Both the position numbers and the translations under genes were made by a program. From the NCBI GenBank assembly GCA_012932295.1, contig JAAONU010000009.1, positions 7,109,535 to 7,173,534 of the forward strand: a DNA stretch of 64,000 nucleotides. The letters run 5' to 3'. Source of the stretch: Cyclina sinensis. Its lineage: Eukaryota; Mollusca; Bivalvia; Venerida; Veneridae. Every line of letters begins with the position of its first letter. Within the stretch, counting starts at the first letter, position 1. The notes beneath the pieces were generated by a model, which did not search any database, had not been told where the DNA came from, and saw only the letters and a program-made list of their open reading frames with translations. Of the stretch, positions 24,010-34,934 are shown piece by piece.

Positions 24010-24878
24010 ATATTTATTGTTTTCATATGCTAATGACTTTGACTTCTGTATACGTTTGTGACTATCAAAAGTTGTGCGAAAAATAAAGAATGAACAAGTG
24101 GGTTAAGTCCATCTTTCACTTTTTATATCATATGTTCAGTTAAGCAAGATAAATTAACTTATATTCTCTACATTACAACTAAATTATAACCATCATTATC
24201 ATTTATCTATTTTTGTATTTTGTTAAAAAACGGTTAATCTATCTTCAAAAAAGTCCATATAGTTTGCAGGCCAAAACTTAATTAGCAATATCTGTAGATT
24301 TTTAACAAATTTGATATAACTATCTACGTCATCGATGCTAAAAATTAGCATAACAGACTAAATATGTCCACAATATTTTGACGGGAGCATTACCAACCAA
24401 ATTTATTTTAATGAACTGACACATTGATAAACTTTGGAATTAACTTAAATCCATGTCTAATCTCTTTAGATTTTGAGTGATGCATTATCCGCAAACACTG
24501 TATCATTCAACAGTAAGCATACAATGAATACACAAAAGTCTCTACCTGCCATTTATAACAATGCGTTTCCCCTCCTTTTACAAAACGTTTCTTAAAATGG
24601 ACTGTTAAAAGTAACAGAAAGTTAAGTTATTATCCTTATTCTATTTTCTCTCATTTCTGAACAGAGACCCCCGGAGTCTTAACGAAGCTTTTAAATGAAA
24701 ACTCTCTGACTGTAACATCAAACGCACGAAATGCATTCAACATAATCGTCAAAAAGACTGTATCGCTTTTAGTAAAGTGAGATACTTCAAACATAACTTC
24801 ATGTAACACTGGGTCAGTTATTCAACAGAAAGTTAGTCGTAATTTTAAAAAATATGCAGTAACTGCAGAGATTTTAGT
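24010..24878. other. Intergenic, no gene seen
   Basis: AT-rich DNA between a satellite and a pearl-like element. An AATAAA lies near 24083, but no upstream coding exon was found. Confidence 0.4.
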
Positions 24879-26092
24879 AACAAGAGATGTTTGTAAAACA
24901 TATCTGCCCCCAGCCCCTCCCCCCCTCCCCTTGTGTCAGTACATTTGGCTATGGCAAGCAGATAAATGAATGAAACTGTAGGTTATGTCAATGACACTTT
25001 GGTTATAAAATGTATAAAGTTCAATTGCTGGAGAAAACGAAAGAGTATAGGACTCTCCAATTGTGACCTTGGTCTTTAACCTAGTGACCTCAAAGGCAAT
25101 AGGGGTCACCTCCTGACCAGACCAACTTGCATAGCAAGTCTGTGAAGCCAATGCTCGAGTGTTCTGTAGTTACTGATTGGAACCATTTTTCTATTAATGG
25201 TCACTATGACTTTGAGCCTGGATTAAGTGACCTCAAAAGCAATAAAATTCATCTACAGGTCAATTTTAACCAGCATTGCAAGTTTAAGGACCCTAGGCCC
25301 AAGCATTCTCTAGTAATTTATCAGAAACTTTTTTCAGTTAATGTTCAATATGACCTTGACCTTTAATCTAGTGCCTTAAAAGCTTTAGAAATGATCTACT
25401 GGCCTTTACCAACATGTCTATGAAGTTTTAGGAAGCCTGGACCCAGGCAATCTATAGTTATTGATCAGAAACCGTTTTGCTTTTCAAGATCACTGTGACC
25501 TTGGCCTTAGACCTAGTGATCTGAAAATGTATAGAGGTTATATATTGGTAATGACAAACCTACATACCAAATTTGGTTATCCTGGGTCCAAGGTTTCCCT
25601 AGATATTTATCGGAAAAGGTTTTGATTTTCAAGGTCATTGTGACATTAGCCTTTGACCTAATAACCAAAAAACTAGAGCAGTCATTTACTGGTCATGACC
25701 AATCTGCCGAAGTTTGAGGGAAACTGGTCCAACGTATTCTATAGTTATTGATCAGAAACCATTTTGCTTTTCAAGGTCACAGTGACCTTAGCCTTTGACC
25801 TAGTGACCTGAAAAACTATAGGGATCATTCACTGGTCATGACAAATCTCATACCAAGTATGAGGAATCTAAACTCAAGTGTTCTATAGTTACTGATCGGA
25901 AACCCTTTTGCTTTTCAAGGTCACTGAATTTGACCTTTGATCTGGTGAACTGAAGAACTACAGTGGTCATCTCCTGGTCATGACAAACCTATATAGCAAG
26001 TTTGAGGAAGGTGTGTTTAAGGGTTCTCTAGATATTAGCGGAAACGGAGTGTCCACCGACCGACAGACATTTGTGAAACAATATGCCCCCTC
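24879..26092. mobile_element. Pearl/HINE-like element with 145-bp tandem core
   Basis: The left edge is GAGATGTTTGTAAAACATAT followed by a C-rich run. The right edge is CCGACCGACAGACATTTGTG followed by ATATGCCCCC. Between them about seven diverged units of roughly 145 bp recur, each with TGACCT-type half sites, CTCATGACCAA-like text and TTATTGATCAGAAAC. Short arms around a tandem core of about 150 bp are the architecture of bivalve pearl elements, thought to be non-autonomous Helitrons. The class assignment is inference. Confidence 0.65.
25774..25788. promoter_or_regulatory. Perfect IR3 nuclear-receptor palindrome
   Basis: AGGTCACAGTGACCT is the textbook inverted-repeat-3 response element (AGGTCA, three bases, TGACCT) for steroid-type nuclear receptors. 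It sits in one unit of the tandem core. Near-matches are at the same position in neighbouring units (about 25485 and 25632). Binding is not shown. Confidence 0.55.
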
Positions 26093-27640
26093 AGTTTCAA
26101 TATTTTATTTTATTGTATTTTAATGTGACATGGTAATGATTAATTCTGAGATAAATAACAAGAAGTGTTTGCTGTCTAAAACTGTCACAGCCTCTTTGAA
26201 GAATAGTTTGAATAAGGGACATTTATCAGCGCAGTTTACTTTTTTCTGGACTCACGTCCTCAATAAAATCTGCTCGAACACGTGAAGTTGGTGTAGATCT
26301 GAGGCTTTGCAGACGACAAATTTCAGCTTGGAGCATCTAGTACAGATGCCTTTGACTAAGCAAAAGGTGCCTTATTGAAATTCCAATACATGTATCGCCT
26401 TCTTAAATACATAGACCGCAGCTTGAGCAAGAACTGCAGTATTGATATTGTGTAGCAAATCTCAGTTTTGAAAATGACTAAACTTACCGATCAACCTTGC
26501 ACTTTTAAGATAAGAGTATTGTTTCAACCATTCCTAGACACAGGCGCACGAAATGAATATTGTGAATGGACGTTCCCCGTTTCAGGAATCTGTCAATTTC
26601 AAATCAGGAAGAGAAAAACCACGGGTTCAAAGGCAGTCGTTCCTTTATATGTTTCTCATGCAGTTCAGACCTCACATGTTATCATATTTGTCTATTCAAC
26701 AAAATGGTCACATACATAAATATGAATGAATAAAAATATATAAATCAAATATTAATGAATGAGTCACATCTTTGTAAAGGTAACAGATGATATTTTTATA
26801 TCGCATTTCATTCAGTTTTAACATCGAACTTTTTTGGCAGCCACAACAATCCATCATCTAGTTTGTTAACTTTGCGAGGGCGTTTATTGAAGTATTTGGA
26901 TTTGACATTACTAGTCGAAGATTACGCGATTGATCAATTTATCTTTATTAGACAAATATCAACTGTCATCCACATCTTTAAATAAATAATGGTTGCAGTC
27001 ATTAATACTTTTTTTTCAAAATTTAAGAAACGTTTTTATAAATAAATATCCTCTACACTGAACTTAAAAACATTGGTGTCGCAAGTATACTCTCAGTATG
27101 AATTTCTTGCACATATGGCCAGCGCCCCTGGGATAAAATTCTTACATTAGATCCGTTTCGGAAAGCTGCAAATTACAAAAATGTCCAACTTCTTAAGTCG
27201 TCATTTTATAAACCGATTTTTGAACTTTAAATGTCACTCAACAATCTTGACCGATACATCCACACGAAACCAACTGTATGTTTTTTATCATTTGAGTAAC
27301 ACATCCTTACATTCATTTTCTACGCAGTATACATTCTGGCGGTACCGTGAAATGTACAGATTAACTTATACGTGCGAGATGTAGTAATAGGTGCAAAATT
27401 TGTGCATTTGTTTTGTTAATTGCCATAGCAACCATAAAAAAACCTATCTACTGATATCTGCCCACCTAAATTATTTGTACTTGATAAATAAAAATTCAGG
27501 TGTTATCATTCTTTTACTCTTTCAATTCGCGTGCGTCAAGTAATTGTCACCAATATGGGATTACCCTATCTAGAGGTTTTTATTTATAGTTTGTTGTTGT
27601 TTTTTTCTTCATTTTTCTTCTTCTTTTTTTTCAAAATGCT
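26093..27640. other. Intergenic, no gene seen
   Basis: AT-rich DNA. Short open frames at 26468-26719 and 27181-27384 have no recognisable family or splice context. Confidence 0.4.
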
Positions 27641-27664
27641 GCAATACGAAAGTCCAAACGACAG

Positions 27665-28190
27665 ATAACACCAGAAATAGAGAGACGTCAGATGACACCA
27701 GAGATAGAGAGACGTCAGATTACACCAGAGACAGAGAGAAGTTAGATTACACCAGAGATGGAGTGACGTCAGATAACAACAGAGATAGAGAGACGTCAGA
27801 TTACACCAGAGATAGAGAAACGTTAGATCAACCAGAGATAGAGAGACGTCAGAATACATCAGAGATAGAGAGACGTCATATTACACAAGAGATAGAGAAA
27901 CGTTAGATCAACCAGAGATAGAGAGACGTCAGATTACATCAGAGATCGAGAGACGTCAGATTACACCAGAGATAGAGAGACGTTAGATCAACCAGAGATA
28001 GAGAGACGTCAAATTACATCAGAGATAGAGAAACGTCAGATTACACTAGAGATAGGGAGACGTCAGATTTCATTAGAGATAGAGAGACGTCAGATGACAC
28101 TAGAGAAAGAGAGACGTCTGTCTGTGCTAGAGATAGAGAAACATCAGATTACACTAGAGAAGGAGAAATGTCAGATACACGAGAGATGAT
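27665..28190. repeat. 27-bp tandem array
   Basis: About 19 units based on GAGATAGAGAGACGTCAGAT plus TACACCA, some shortened to 26 bases. ACGTCA half-CRE motifs occur in nearly every unit. Confidence 0.88.
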
Positions 28191-28690
28191 GAGTATCTCA
28201 TCAAACCAGATGTAGCGATATATGACCATATCATTAGACCAGAGATAAAGATATTTTGTATTGTGTTCAGACCATAGGATTACGTCATTTATAGAGAGAC
28301 GTGCACATGTGATAAGGCTATTGATGGAAATATGTTAGCATCTGATGTTGTCGCAAAAGGTATGTGAAAATCTGAAAATGAGAAAATGAGTTGGAAAAAC
28401 ATGAGCATATGATAGGTCGGTGTTGGGGAGATGTGAACATCCGATAAGGCCAGAGAATGAAAGAAATGTGAGAATCTGATTAGGTTACGCACTGTGAAAT
28501 GCACCTTTCCGATTAGATCCAACTAAAAGGTTCCAATGTATATGGCCATATGTAAAGAACAGATATAGAAAGACGTGATCTCTGATTACTCATGGGAAAG
28601 GCAAATGTGAAAAACTGGTAGGAACATATTAAAGAGATAAAGTCCTCTACTGAGATAAGAGATGGAAAACGTGATTTCTGATAAAGCAGG
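28191..28690. repeat. Degenerate bridge between the 27-bp and 33-bp arrays
   Basis: GACCAGAGATAAAGATAT, GATAAGGCCAGAGAATG and related phrases are scattered at irregular distances, consistent with eroded units of both neighbouring arrays. Confidence 0.45.
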
Positions 28691-29640
28691 GGTAAGGAAG
28701 ATGTGATAATCTGAATAGACAAGAGATAGAGATGTCTGACCATCTGAATAGACAAGAGATAACGAGATCTGACCATCTAAATAGACAAGAGATAAAGAGA
28801 ACTGACCACCTGAATAGACAAGAAATAACGAGATCAGACCATCTGTATAGACAAAAGATAACGAGATCAGACCATCTGAATAGACAAGAGATAACGAGAT
28901 CTGACCATCTGAATAGACAAAAGATAACGAGATCTGACCATCTGAATAGACAAGATATAACGAGATCTGACCATCTGAATAGACAAGAGATAACGAGATC
29001 TGACCATCTGAATAGACAAGAGATGAAGAGATCTGACCATCTGAATAGACAAGAGATAAAGCGATCTGACCATATGAATAGACAAGAGATAAAGCGATCT
29101 GACCATCTGAGTGGACCCGAAAAAGAAAGATCTGACCATCTGAATAGACAAAAGATAACGAAATCTGACCATCTGAATAGACAAGAGATAAAAAGATCTG
29201 ACCATCTGAATAGACAAGAGATTAAGCGATCTGACCATATGAATAGACAAGAGATAAAGAGATCTGACCATATGAATAGACAAGAGATAAAGCGATCTGA
29301 CCATATGAATAGACAAGATATAACGAGAATCTGACCGTCTGAGTGGACCAGAAAAAGAAAGATCTGACCATCTGAATAGACAAAAGATAACGAGATCTGA
29401 CCATCTGAATAGACAAAAGATAACGAGATCTGACCATCTGAATAGACAAGAGATAACGAGATCTGACCATCTGAATAGACAAAAGATAAAGAGATCTGAC
29501 CATCTGAATATACAAGAGATTACGAGATCTGACCATCTGAATAGACAAGAGATAAAGAGATCAGACCATCTGAATAGACAAGAGATAAAGAGATCTGACC
29601 AAATGAATAGACAAGAAAAATCGAGAATCTGACCGTCTGA
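28691..29640. repeat. 33-bp satellite, type A
   Basis: About 28 units of GATCTGACCATCTGAATAGA plus CAAGAGATAACGA. The plus strand is open for 200 codons (11-residue unit RSDHLNRQEIT) at 28732-29334. The minus strand is open too, which argues for chance absence of stops rather than a gene. Confidence 0.9.
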
Positions 29641-30000
29641 GTGGACCAGAAAAAGAGAGATCTGACCATTTGAGTGGACCAGAAATACAGTGATCTAACC
29701 ACCTGAATAAACAAGAAATAGCGAAATGTGACCATAGAAGTGGACCAGAAAAACAGAGATCTAACCACCTGAATAGACAAAAAATAGCGAGATGTGACCA
29801 TAAGAGTGGACCAGAAATACAGAGATCTGACAACCTGAACAGACAAGAAATAGCGAGGTGTGACCATAAGAGTGGACCAGAAATACAGAGATCTGACAAC
29901 CTGAATCGACAAGAGATAAAGAGATGTGACCATCTGAATAGACAAGAAATAAAGAGATCTGACCATCAGAGTGGACCAGAAAAGAGGGATATGACCATCT
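29641..30000. repeat. 33-bp satellite, mixed units
   Basis: Units ending in GAGTGGACCAGAAATACAGA alternate with type-A units, forming a longer composite repeat of roughly 66-70 bases. Confidence 0.75.
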
Positions 30001-30790
30001 GAATGGAACAGAGATAGAGAGATGTGTCCATCTGAGTAGACTAGAAATAGACAGATGTGACCATCTGAGTGGGGTTTACATAGAGAGGTGACCATCTGAG
30101 TGGAGCAGAAATAGAGAGATGTAGCCATCTGTGTTGACTTAAGATAGAGAGATGTGACCATCTGAGTTGACTTAAGATAGAGAGATGTGACCATCTGAGT
30201 TGACTTAAGAAAGAGAGATGTGACCATCTGAGTTGACTTAAGATAGAGAGATGTGACCATCTGAGTGGGCTTAAGATAGAGAGATGTGACCATCTGAGTT
30301 GACTTAAGATAGAGAGATGTGACCATCTGAGTTGACTTAAGATAGAGAGATGTGACCATCTGAGTGGGCTTAAGATAGAGAGAGGTAACAATCTGAGTTG
30401 GCTTAAGATAGAGAGAGGTAACCATCTGAATGGGCTTAAGATAGAGAGACGTGACCATCTGAGTTGACTTAAGATAGAGAGATGTGACCATCTGAGTGGG
30501 CTTAAGATAGAGAGAGGTAACCATCTGTGTTGGCTTAAGATAGAGAGAGGTAACCATCTGAATGGGCTTAAGATAGAGAGATGTGACCATCTGAGTGGAC
30601 TTAAGATAGAGAGATGTGACCATCTGAGTTGACTTAAGATAGAGAGAGGTAACCATCTGAATGGGCTTAAGATAGAGAGAGGTAACCAACTGAGGGGGCT
30701 TTATATAGAGAGAGTTGACAATCTGAGTGGACTTAAGATAGAAAGAGGTGACGATCTGAGAAAGATTTGACAATCTGAGAACTTTCAGTT
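30001..30790. repeat. 33-bp satellite, type C
   Basis: About 22 units of GATGTGACCATCTGAGTTGA plus CTTAAGATAGAGA. The minus strand is open for 425 codons across this and the preceding arrays (29520-30797, 11-residue unit TSLYLKSTQMV). The mirrored openness of type A on the other strand suggests both are compositional. Confidence 0.9.
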
Positions 30791-30874
30791 CAAACACATT
30801 AACTTACCCATCTGCATTCGGCGTGTTAACTTGATCTGAATTTCTATTAAATTGATTGCCAGTTACACATTACA

Positions 30875-30952
30875 AGAAGAGGAACCGGTTTCTAGTGGTA
30901 ACGGACAAACTATGTTATTCATGGGTTGTGAGTCTGATCCTTGCAGTCCAAT
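30875..30952 (+). mobile_element. tRNA-like SINE head
   Basis: GGTTTCTAGTGGTAACGGAC (A-box-like) and GTTGTGAGTCTGATCC (B-box-like) lie at tRNA spacing. It directly follows the satellite block. The tail is not recognisable. Confidence 0.45.
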
Positions 30953-32073
30953 CAATTCTGAACGTCTCTGACTGCAGATCAGACAAAAGAGCAATTGTAA
31001 CATAAACAAATCGTTTGCACCGAGGAAGCGAATATTTGCTCTATTGAAAACACTTATACATTGTCGTACATGTCCATGTTCGTATGTAGTTTCCCACAAC
31101 AATAGCCGCCACAAGTTAAATTTGATAAATGTCACTCGCAGGTATGTCCAACTATTCTACATGAATACAAACATTTGGAAACATTTGGTCAAAAGTCAGT
31201 GTCAATTATTCCGGATATTTGAATGTGTAACTTATTATCACAGTCAGTTTTTATACAATGTACACACATGATGCGGCAAAGAATCATCTGGTTTTAAAAC
31301 ATGAATATGGAACAGTATTAGTTTAAATTATTTTAAAACATGAATGTTTAAAAAAATTACATCTTCCTTTTGACATGCCAGTTTCTTTCTTACATTTCCG
31401 TCCACATATTTTACGGAAAGCGTTCACTGTACTGTTTAACCAGTTGAAGAATTATGCTTTATGGTGCTATATTTGTTGCGTACTTTGGTCTTAATCCTCA
31501 TGTAATACTTGCCTACTCATTTTACAAATTCTGATTAGATAAAAATTATCTTTGCTTATTATTTCGGAACAGACACATCCTTTATTCGCTAATTATACAA
31601 TGGTTTATTTTGTTTAATTCTATTCTTTGAAATACAATCATGAGTCAACGCGTACTACACTCTTCAACCGATGTCTGTATGACGAACGACGCATGTCATG
31701 AAGAACAAATAGCAATTACTTAAAAGGCCAATTGCATCATTACACCAGCTGGCGCTGATCCCATGAATTCGGCAGATTTCGACAAACACACGGATATGAA
31801 ATACGAAACTACTGTTAGTTTTCCTGAAGTCGCTCCTCTTTTATCCGAATGGTTGTAAGTTTAATCAAAGCACTGAAAGTGCTGGACGCTGTAGGTATTG
31901 CGAAAAGAGAGTTTGCCATAGTGTACACAACTGATTATGAACTGATGCGATGCAGAAACAGCAAGTCCTCTGAGAACTGCTTGCTCCAAGATCAATATAT
32001 CAAAGTTGTTGGTTGCAAATAATAAACCATATACAACTGATACATAATCAAGAAAAAAAACTTCTTATAATGA
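30953..32073. other. Intergenic, no gene seen
   Basis: AT-rich DNA. Open frames here are short and lack splice or family support. Confidence 0.4.
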
Positions 32074-32470
32074 ATCAAAGCACAGAGAGTACTGTCAGAA
32101 GCGAAAGTTAAAATGTGTGAAGATTGTTCTTTGTCACTGCACCCATGTGATAAGAATCATATCAATTCCTTCAATTGCTTTTTAGATATTCTCTAGAAAA
32201 GCATAATTTCAATATAAAAGTAATGGAGATAATCCAAAAATGAACCAAGGTAGAGCCTTTGTTCGGACTTCCTTGTAACTAAAGTGTGACTATTTTATAA
32301 AGTATTATTATTATAGTAGTAATATTATATACTCAATTCATCAAGTACTTTATGAGTTTTGACGTACAGACGTGATGGGAAACACTATGGCAATTTGAGA
32401 CTCTAATGACAGCATCACATGCGGTGCCAATGCTTGTATATTAAGAGCAACAACTTAATGAAACTAATTA
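32074..32470 (-). repeat. Dispersed repeat, inverted relative to 43853-44212
   Basis: GTACTGTCAGAAGCGAAAG, GTGTGAAGATTGTTCTTTG and TTTGAGACTCTAATGACAGC match the reverse complement of the later copy with few differences over about 210 bases, then more loosely to 32470. No coding content. Confidence 0.75.
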
Positions 32471-32859
32471 AGTTCCTATACATAATCTGCGTGTCATCAA
32501 TCACTTTTCCATACCAAGAAAGAGTTGTAAATATAAGAATAAGATCTCTTTAGCGAAAATGCGTAAGAAAAACGATTCAAGGCTTTGACAAAATTTGAAG
32601 TTTCCGGTCACGTGCTGTTGAGTAGTCCTGTAAGGCTAGCACCTGCCGCAACAATAAAATGTAAGATTCGCCCCGTTTGATTCTTCGTAGAAGTGTGAGA
32701 AAGCAAGTACATGTAATAGAATACCATATAGACGACTGTAAGTGAAAAAAGAAACTGTTTTTGAAATGCCAGTAATCTGTGAGATGTCAAAAATAAGCCC
32801 TTGTCAAATTTGTTTTTAAACATTATTGCTTGTCATTGAACTTAACTTAACATCATTAT

Positions 32860-33495
32860 CTTCGCATTATCTTTCTTACGTCGAACAACCATCAACGCCT
32901 GTGCGACGTAGCGGACGCCTTCCCTTGCTGGAGCGTACCCGTCCTGTAACATTTCCTAGACGGAACTAAAACAGACCTTGTTTTTTGACGAATCATAGTT
33001 CACGTTATTCCGCACAGACGGTCGTACGCCTGTGTATAAACGGCACAGTGAGCGTTTTGCATGGTTCTATAGGCCTGACCGTTTCAGTGGTGGATCCTTA
33101 ATAGTATGGGGAGGAATCGTCCACAACTTTAAGTCATCACTTGTAATTCTTAACGATAATCTCAAGGCTGTTAAGCAGTGACATTCCCCAGTCTTACGTT
33201 GAGCCATTTATGAAGCTACATGAGTTTGCATTTCAGCAGGACAATGCTAGATCACACGTTGCGAGAATATGCACGACTTTTCTGCAACAGAACAACGTTC
33301 CTGTTATTGACTAACCGCCATACAGTCCTGATATGTCTGGGAAGAACTGGAGTCTCGCATGCGACGTCGCGTGAACGTTCCCGATACGCTTCACGATTTG
33401 CTTCTAGAGAAGTGGGACAATAATTCACTAGTTCGTGTTAACAAACTTCTGTCTCTGCAACATAGATTGAGAGCAGGTTGCAACACTTGAAACAA
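32860..33495 (+). pseudogene. Decayed Tc1-type transposase
   Basis: Broken frames read VYKRHSERFAWFYRPDRFSG, then SLIVWGGI, FQQDNARSHVARICTTF and LLEKWDNNSLVRVNKLL. These are consecutive parts of the catalytic domain of Tc1 DDE transposases (WGGI and QQDNARxH motifs). Stops and frameshifts interrupt it throughout, and the N-terminal DNA-binding part is missing. Terminal inverted repeats were not found. Confidence 0.8.
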
Positions 33496-34480
33496 GAATC
33501 ATAGAAATGTTTTAAAACGCAACTCATTGTCAGTAAAACCCTATTACTAAGTTATTCCTCCTTGCTAAATGGAATAACAGAAAAAATCACTAAAGATTCC
33601 ATTTCAGTTAAATTGTCATACTACTCCCATTAATAAAAATGAAAATAGGCTATGAATCAATAGCGCATTTTAACTTCACAGCAACATAGCACATAAAACA
33701 CAACAATAAAGACCATTTACAATGTAAGAATGGCAAGTTACTATGTAAGATAAACAAATAAAAACGTAAGATAATTAAACAGAAACATAAGAATGCAATT
33801 TGCAGTGTCAAAAGGCAACATGTAATTTGTGCACTAATTCAGTTCCATACGGGAAACAACATACATTTGACTTGGTTCAAGGGAAGTAAGTAATTATTAA
33901 TTTATCCATGCGTATAAATAGAGTTGTAACCCTTTTCCTGTTTAGAGTATAGAACAGCTATACAAAGTACGAGACATGATCGATGGTCATTCTATCAAAA
34001 TGATACCCATCCTCTAAGGAACTATACATTTGATATTAATGTTCATTGTAAAGTGCTTCCTCGCTATATGCCATCTCCTAGCCTCAATTTCTAACCTATG
34101 TGCTTACAAGCTAAACCAGGTGGTAGAAAATCTGTTTATTTCAGTTTTAGATATACAAGTAATTGTCTTTAGCACTTTTCTTAAAAATTTGACAAAAACG
34201 TTTTTTTTTTTTTTTATTATTGAATGCTTAGTTTTATGAAGCTATATCATGTCATACACCTTATAACCTAATAAACTCTTTAGTAAAATCGAGAAAAACT
34301 GCATTATGATTATTATTATTATTATTATTATTATTATAAGTTAACAAATAATTAATACTTGTGCTAAATACAAAGCATAGTCATTTTAGACTCGATGTAA
34401 AATCTATAATTTTCTGCCCAGCAAGTTAATCTATTGTTTAACTCATTTGTAAATAGTGTGCCTTAAGATCTCAATAATAT
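33496..34480. other. Intergenic, with (ATT)n
   Basis: AT-rich. An (ATT)n microsatellite lies at 34307-34337 and a poly-T tract at 34201-34216. No gene is seen. Confidence 0.45.
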
Positions 34481-34486
34481 AGCTCC

Positions 34487-34555
34487 TTTGTAGTGACCAG
34501 AATCATTTATACCGCTTTTTTGTATTTTCTGATCGCAGATCAGGAAATACAATGG
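34487..34555. repeat. 40-mer shared with 39.4 kb, next to a palindrome
   Basis: CTTTGTAGTGACCAG.ATCATTTATACCGC also occurs twice in the 39.3-39.55 kb array. It is followed by an inverted repeat, TATTTTCTGATC / GATCAGGAAATA, around three bases (34527-34553). Confidence 0.65.
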
Positions 34556-34859
34556 TGGCATTCAAGATCTGGCACAGCGCTTCCCTGCGAAACATACAAC
34601 ACAAAGTAGTTCTCAAAACTGCTTACAACCAGCATACAACCAGCAATTTAAAAGAAAGAAACAGCACAATTTTATAAAAGTATCCAACTAATTATAACGC
34701 ATTTAACGATTAAAAGAAACTTTGGCTTTTAGAATAGTCAATCAAAATATTAAGTCACAATCACAAATTACGCGGATGGATATCTATTTACCAAATGAAA
34801 GTTGCTCGGCTATTTCCGTAAAACTTCGGACAATTGTGATCGGAATGTCTCAGTTTCTC

Positions 34860-34934
34860 CAACGCCGCCATATTAGTCAGACGGGCAGAAGAAGAATTTA
34901 AATTGAGAACTGCTGTTGAAAAACCAAAGAAAAG
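34860..34934 (+). promoter_or_regulatory. Probable promoter and 5' exon of an unrecognised gene
   Basis: CGCCGCCATATT at 34863-34874 is a YY1-type initiator site (reverse AATATGGCGGCG), often found at transcription starts. Purine-rich sequence follows to a consensus donor, GAAAAG then GTAAGT at 34935. The exon has no long frame (an ATG upstream meets TAA), so it looks like 5' UTR. Joining to the 37261 exon is inferred. Confidence 0.5.
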
